Source: Thalassoglobus polymorphus (GTDB lineage Bacteria; Planctomycetota; Planctomycetia; Planctomycetales; Planctomycetaceae). Taken from it: a stretch of 64,000 bases of DNA. The stretch's first letter is position 1. Every line of letters begins with the position of its first letter. The stretch is from positions 3,041,500-3,105,499 of the forward strand of contig NZ_CP036267.1 of assembly GCF_007744255.1 (NCBI RefSeq), read 5' to 3'. Position numbers and translations under genes: made by a program. Below the pieces are notes generated by a model. That model saw nothing but the letters and a program-made list of their open reading frames with translations. It was not told the origin of the DNA and ran no database searches. Below are positions 60,995 through 64,000 of this stretch, piece by piece.

Positions 60995-61417
60995 TTAAGC
61001 GATATTCGACGACAGCTGCATGTAGGCCATTCGCAATTCATGCGCAGACTGCTTGAGCAACTCAGCTTCGTCGTCTGTTAAATTGCCTTTGCATTTTTCT
61101 TCAAGCACACCGAGAAGATCGATGAAGTGCTTCGCCAAGGGGAGTTGTTGATTTTGATTCCCACTCGGATCTGGAATCACCCCAAGCGCCACCATGGCCT
61201 GAGTTGAAAACATCTGCACGAGCATTGAGAAGGTAGCCGGAGGTAAATTGTTGAGATCCAGTTCTTGCTCACCATCAGATTCGGCGGCGTCAGGTGCAGC
61301 TGGTTTTTGCTGACTCTCGGCGTCACGCTTGGCGTCCTCTGCCTTCACTCGATCTTTCCAATCGTCATCACCAACGACTTCGATTTGCGGTTTCTCCGAT
61401 TCATTCCCGTCAGACAT
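60995..61417 (-). CDS. DUF1844 domain protein
   Basis: A 140-aa small acidic protein. The N-terminal about 60 residues are charged and likely disordered (KDRVKAEDAKRDAESQQ). The C-terminal DUF1844 domain reads LPPATFSMLVQMFSTQAMVALGVIP, LAKHFIDLLGVLEEKCKGNL and AELLKQSAHELRMAYMQL. The family is common in Planctomycetota, Acidobacteria and Deltaproteobacteria; its function is unknown. An upstream ATG at 61429 would add 4 residues. It is the first gene of a minus-strand set with DUF1444 and the PhnP-like hydrolase. Confidence 0.85.
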   Translation of the reverse strand: MSDGNESEKPQIEVVGDDDWKDRVKAEDAKRDAESQQKPAAPDAAESDGEQELDLNNLPPATFSMLVQMFSTQAMVALGVIPDPSGNQNQQLPLAKHFIDLLGVLEEKCKGNLTDDEAELLKQSAHELRMAYMQLSSNIA

Positions 61418-61905
61418 TTCACTTTCCAATCAGCAGTGCGTTCTAAATTCAGAATTTTCTAGGTTGAAGGATACGCCGAGCCGCATTGAAGTTTCAATGC
61501 CTGCCCTCGCGGAAAGAATATTGCGCACTTTCCCCGCCGGTCTGAATCGAATCTGAGTCGCATGTCGCTCCATGCCAGATATCCCATGTCCCATGCCAGA
61601 TATTGAATTCAAGAGACAAACATCGCAACAGCAACCGCTGATGCGACCTGATTCAGTCCCGGTGATTTCACTCCCAATAATATTGCCAGATTTGGGACTC
61701 TTCGATCTGGAAATGAACAGGTTTTACAGTGCTTGAATCACCCATCTTGTTCTGATACCGTCCACACTGGATTCAGTCTGTCAGCCTGTCAGCGATAGCT
61801 TTTCTTCTTGAGAGCAGCCTGAAAGCGGCAGGCGAATTGAAGATTGAACGCATTGAATTGCGAATCAACGACCTTTTCGGAACTTGCTGAGAGAAGAACA
61901 AACCC
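61418..61905. other. Divergent intergenic region with a short direct repeat
   Basis: It holds the promoters of DUF1844 (minus) and isocitrate dehydrogenase (plus). The 13-mer CCATGCCAGATAT occurs at 61570-61582 and 61591-61603, 21 bases apart. No gene was seen. Confidence 0.4.
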
Positions 61906-63081
61906 ATGTACAACGTGACCTTAATCCCTGGTGATGGCGTTGGTCCAGAAATCACCGAAGCCACAAAAAAGTGTATCGACGCTACCGGAGTCAAAATCGA
62001 CTGGGACCTCCAGGAGTGCGGGATCGAGGTCATTGAAAAAGAAGGCTCCGTGCCGGATCACGTGATGGACTCCATCCGCAAAAATGGAATCGCACTGAAA
62101 GCCCCGATCACGACACCCATCGGAAAAGGTTTTCGCAGCGTGAACGTCTTTCTGCGACAGGAACTGGGTTTGTACGCCTGTGTCCGCCCCTGCAAAACCT
62201 ATAAAGGTGTCAGAACTTACTACGAACATGTCGATCTCGACATGGTTCTCATCCGGGAAAACACTGAAGATCTCTACGCCGGAGTGGAATTTCAAGCAGG
62301 AGCAGAGCAAACTGCTGAACTGATCAAGACAATCAATGAGTTCTCCGCCGAGCGGAAAATCAATACGACGCCTCAAACAACTGGCGTGAGTATTAAGCCG
62401 ATTTCCTACGAAGGAACTCGACGCATTGCAGACTTTGCATTTGACTACGCTGTCAAACAGGAACGCAAGTCAGTGACGTCAATCTGCAAAGCCAACATCA
62501 TGAAGTATACTGATGGCTTGTGGTACGACGAAACACGTGCTGTCGCCCTGGCGTACGGAGCAAAGTTTGAATGGGAAGACCTCGCTGAAGGGATCTCCCC
62601 AGATGCTGAACTTGTTGGCAAAGTCGGTGATGCTTCCAATCTGACTTACATGGAACGTCTCATTGACAACATGTGCATGCAACTCGTTCAAAAGCCTGAA
62701 CAATACGACGTTATGGTCACCCAGAACCTCTACGGCGATATCCTCAGCGACCTGTGTGCTGGGCTCGTCGGCGGACTCGGTGTTGCTCCCGGAGCAAATA
62801 TCGGAACTGAAGCAGCTATCTTCGAAGCAACTCACGGAAGTGCTCCAAAGTACAAGGGGCAAAACAAAGTGAATCCGGTTGCCTTGATCCTCTCCGGAAA
62901 AATGTTGCTCGACCATCTTGGTGAGCGAGAAGCTGCCGCAAAACTGGACCGTGCTATCGCTGCAGTCATCGAAGAAGGCAAAGATGTCACTTACGACATG
63001 AAGCCTACCCGCACCGATCCAACAGCTGTTGGAACTCAAGAGATGGCGGAAGCTATCTGCAAAAAAATGCAAGCAGAATAG
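61906..63081 (+). CDS. Isocitrate dehydrogenase, isocitrate/isopropylmalate dehydrogenase family
   Basis: A 391-aa decarboxylating dehydrogenase of the TCA cycle. Motifs are [16 protein letters not shown], the substrate loop [31 protein letters not shown] (catalytic Tyr region), [14 protein letters not shown] (catalytic Lys), the metal-binding [18 protein letters not shown] and [16 protein letters not shown]. The LYACVRP motif favours isocitrate over isopropylmalate. At the coenzyme site, K315-Y316 and V322 match the NADP-type residues of the E. coli enzyme (K344, Y345, V351), although short enzymes of this group are often annotated as NAD-dependent. The ribosome site is weak. A rho-independent terminator follows. 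Confidence 0.93.
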   Translation: MYNVTLIPGDGVGPEITEATKKCIDATGVKIDWDLQECGIEVIEKEGSVPDHVMDSIRKNGIALKAPITTPIGKGFRSVNVFLRQELGLYACVRPCKTYKGVRTYYEHVDLDMVLIRENTEDLYAGVEFQAGAEQTAELIKTINEFSAERKINTTPQTTGVSIKPISYEGTRRIADFAFDYAVKQERKSVTSICKANIMKYTDGLWYDETRAVALAYGAKFEWEDLAEGISPDAELVGKVGDASNLTYMERLIDNMCMQLVQKPEQYDVMVTQNLYGDILSDLCAGLVGGLGVAPGANIGTEAAIFEATHGSAPKYKGQNKVNPVALILSGKMLLDHLGEREAAAKLDRAIAAVIEEGKDVTYDMKPTRTDPTAVGTQEMAEAICKKMQAE

Positions 63082-63106
63082 TAGCGTGCATTCAAACTGA
63101 TTCTTA

Positions 63107-63136
63107 AAAGCCGGAGTCTTGCACTCCGGCTTTTTT
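63107..63136 (+). terminator. Rho-independent terminator of the isocitrate dehydrogenase gene
   Basis: AAGCCGGAGT and ACTCCGGCTT form a 10-bp stem around CTTGC, followed by TTTTTT (63131-63136). It starts about 25 bases after the stop codon. Confidence 0.9.
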
Positions 63137-63142
63137 GTTAAT

Positions 63143-63220
63143 ACCAGTCCGAAAACCTCTGGAGTAGTTGCTTTTTCTCAATGATTGAGAGAGAAATTTC
63201 AAGTTTCAGGATCAGTTCTA
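63143..63220 (-). repeat. Palindromic dispersed repeat, family B (inverted copy)
   Basis: Read on the minus strand: AGAACTGATCCTGAAACTTG, then TCTCTCAATCATTGAGAAA and GGTTTTCGGACTGGT. This is the cleanest copy and shows the central dyad CTCAATCATTGAG best. Confidence 0.75.
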
Positions 63221-63255
63221 GAAAAATGCGTTCTTCACGGGCACACGGTAGAGCG
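63217..63255 (+). repeat. Fragment of family C repeat
   Basis: CTAGAAAAATGCGTTCTTCA, then CGGGCACACGGTAGAGCG, matches 38283-38318 with three or four differences. It directly abuts the family B copy before it. Confidence 0.55.
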
Positions 63256-63387
63256 AACTGCCTCTAGAGCAGTACTGTGGAAGGATTGTCTGACTTCGAT
63301 ATAATCAATCTGGTAGATTCATCCGAATAGTGGTCTGTGTCCCGTCCGCAAATGCGGTGCGGTTGAAAGTCTTATTTGCGTTTTGAG

Positions 63388-63464
63388 TACATCTCCGGAA
63401 ACTTTATGACGAAGGTATTTCTCAGTGTTTGAGAAACCACATCCTGGTTTTCGGATCAGTTCTA
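63388..63464 (+). repeat. Degenerate palindromic repeat, family B
   Basis: It holds CCGGAAACTTTATGACG, TTTCTCAGTGTTTGAGAAA (a clear central dyad) and TGGTTTTCGGATCAGTTCT in the order of the other copies. It lies just upstream of the cytochrome c peroxidase gene. Confidence 0.55.
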
Positions 63465-63484
63465 AGCTTTGAGGATCTTTACTG

Positions 63485-64000
63485 ATGAAGAAAACACTTT
63501 TAATCCCCACACTCTTTGGGTTGCTGATCAGCTCGATGGTTGCGACACCATCGTTTGGTCAAGAAACAATCCGGGATGCTAAGAAGAAAGCCAAAGAACT
63601 CGGCCCCAAAGAAGTGCTGCTTGGTGAAGGAGATCTTCTGCAAGGGATTCCAGGAGAGGGAAATCTGACTCCTAAAGACATTCGTGCCTGGCTCAAGAAT
63701 CCAGAAGTGCATCGAGTGATTCGCCCAGTCCTTCCACTTGGGCTTGCTGCAGGTGCTTCGCAAATCAAAGGGATTGACGAAACTCCAATGACTCAAGCGA
63801 AGATCGAGCTTGGTCGACAACTCTATTTTGATCCACGCCTCTCTTCTGATTCAACAATTAGTTGTGCCTCCTGCCACCACCCTGATCAGGGATACTCCCA
63901 CACCACGCGGTTTGGGGTCGGTGTTCAAGGTCAGGAAGGAAACCGAAACTCTCCGATCAGTTACAACCGAATCCTTTCCGATCTGCAATTCTGGGATGGT
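63485..64000 (+). CDS. Di-heme cytochrome c peroxidase family protein, N-terminal part (runs off window)
   Basis: 172 residues are visible. A signal peptide (MKKTLLIPTLFGLLISSMV, cleavage near SFGQE) is followed by a spacer, then the start of a cytochrome c peroxidase/MauG domain: AKIELGRQLYFDPRLSSDST, the heme motif ISCASCHHPDQGYSH, and RFGVGVQGQEGNRNSPISYN. The order LGxxLFxDxRLSxxxxxSCASCH is typical of the first heme module of CcpA/MauG proteins. The second heme module lies beyond the window. The role is periplasmic peroxide reduction or oxidation of an unknown substrate. Confidence 0.9.
   Translation, partial: MKKTLLIPTLFGLLISSMVATPSFGQETIRDAKKKAKELGPKEVLLGEGDLLQGIPGEGNLTPKDIRAWLKNPEVHRVIRPVLPLGLAAGASQIKGIDETPMTQAKIELGRQLYFDPRLSSDSTISCASCHHPDQGYSHTTRFGVGVQGQEGNRNSPISYNRILSDLQFWDG

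Overview
The window is from a member of the Planctomycetota (order Planctomycetales). The evidence is the gene set: three DUF1501 / DUF1549-DUF1553 secreted cytochrome pairs, PVC-type heme-binding propeller proteins, two formylglycine-type sulfatases, a planctomycete-type ECF sigma factor followed by a FecR-like protein, a bacterial Rab-geranylgeranyltransferase-beta-like protein, a DUF1844 protein, and murB/murC with a normal UDP-MurNAc chemistry. Gene order is mosaic and both strands are used in short blocks, as is usual for this phylum. The species cannot be told from the sequence.

Layout. 1-789: ECF sigma factor and the start of its FecR-like partner (minus strand). About 880-4950: a decayed accessory region around a tRNA-Lys(CUU) gene. 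It holds a YD/RHS-repeat fragment, an unrecognised 520-aa gene, an IS3-family transposase remnant with an internal deletion, the C-terminus of a tyrosine integrase abutting the tRNA, and a miniature inverted-repeat element. 4953-11661: ThuA-like protein, murB-murC, a two-heme PSCyt1 protein and thiO. 11862-16520: first DUF1501/PSD1 pair. 16837-22597: UDP-sugar pyrophosphorylase, thiol peroxidase, an SGNH plus alpha/beta hydrolase fusion, and a membrane-anchored redoxin. 22663-26569: second DUF1501/PSD1 pair. 26911-32273: rimO, then a probable operon of a P-loop NTPase with inserted membrane helices and an osmoprotectant ABC transporter. 32344-33280: a broken leucine-rich-repeat lipoprotein and an M50-like membrane peptidase. 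33499-51461: a catabolic-looking stretch with sulfatases, two large PVC cytochrome proteins (one fused to a ceramidase-like domain) and a PIG-L deacetylase. It is interrupted by housekeeping genes (prenyltransferase-like protein, VanZ, aminotransferase, odhB) and a SUFU-domain protein. 51622-57051: third DUF1549/DUF1501 pair plus a PPC-domain protein. 57951-64000: thiG, a PhnP-like hydrolase, DUF1444 and DUF1844 proteins, isocitrate dehydrogenase and the start of a di-heme cytochrome c peroxidase.

How the genes fit together. The secreted PSCyt1/DUF1501, PVC-propeller, ThuA, sulfatase, PIG-L and SGNH/hydrolase proteins look like a periplasmic or cell-surface machinery for breaking down and oxidising sulfated or acetylated glycans. 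This is inferred from family membership and co-occurrence, not shown by the sequence. ThiO and ThiG belong to thiamine thiazole synthesis, and OdhB and isocitrate dehydrogenase to the TCA cycle.

The least described content is non-coding: at least three families of short dispersed repeats with inverted ends sit in the intergenic regions, and one of them supplies the stop codon of the ThuA-like gene. I did not find a clearly new multi-gene defence or biosynthetic system. The best candidates for new biology are the NTPase plus betaine-transporter operon, the ceramidase-like/cytochrome fusion with an altered active-site motif, and the repeat families.
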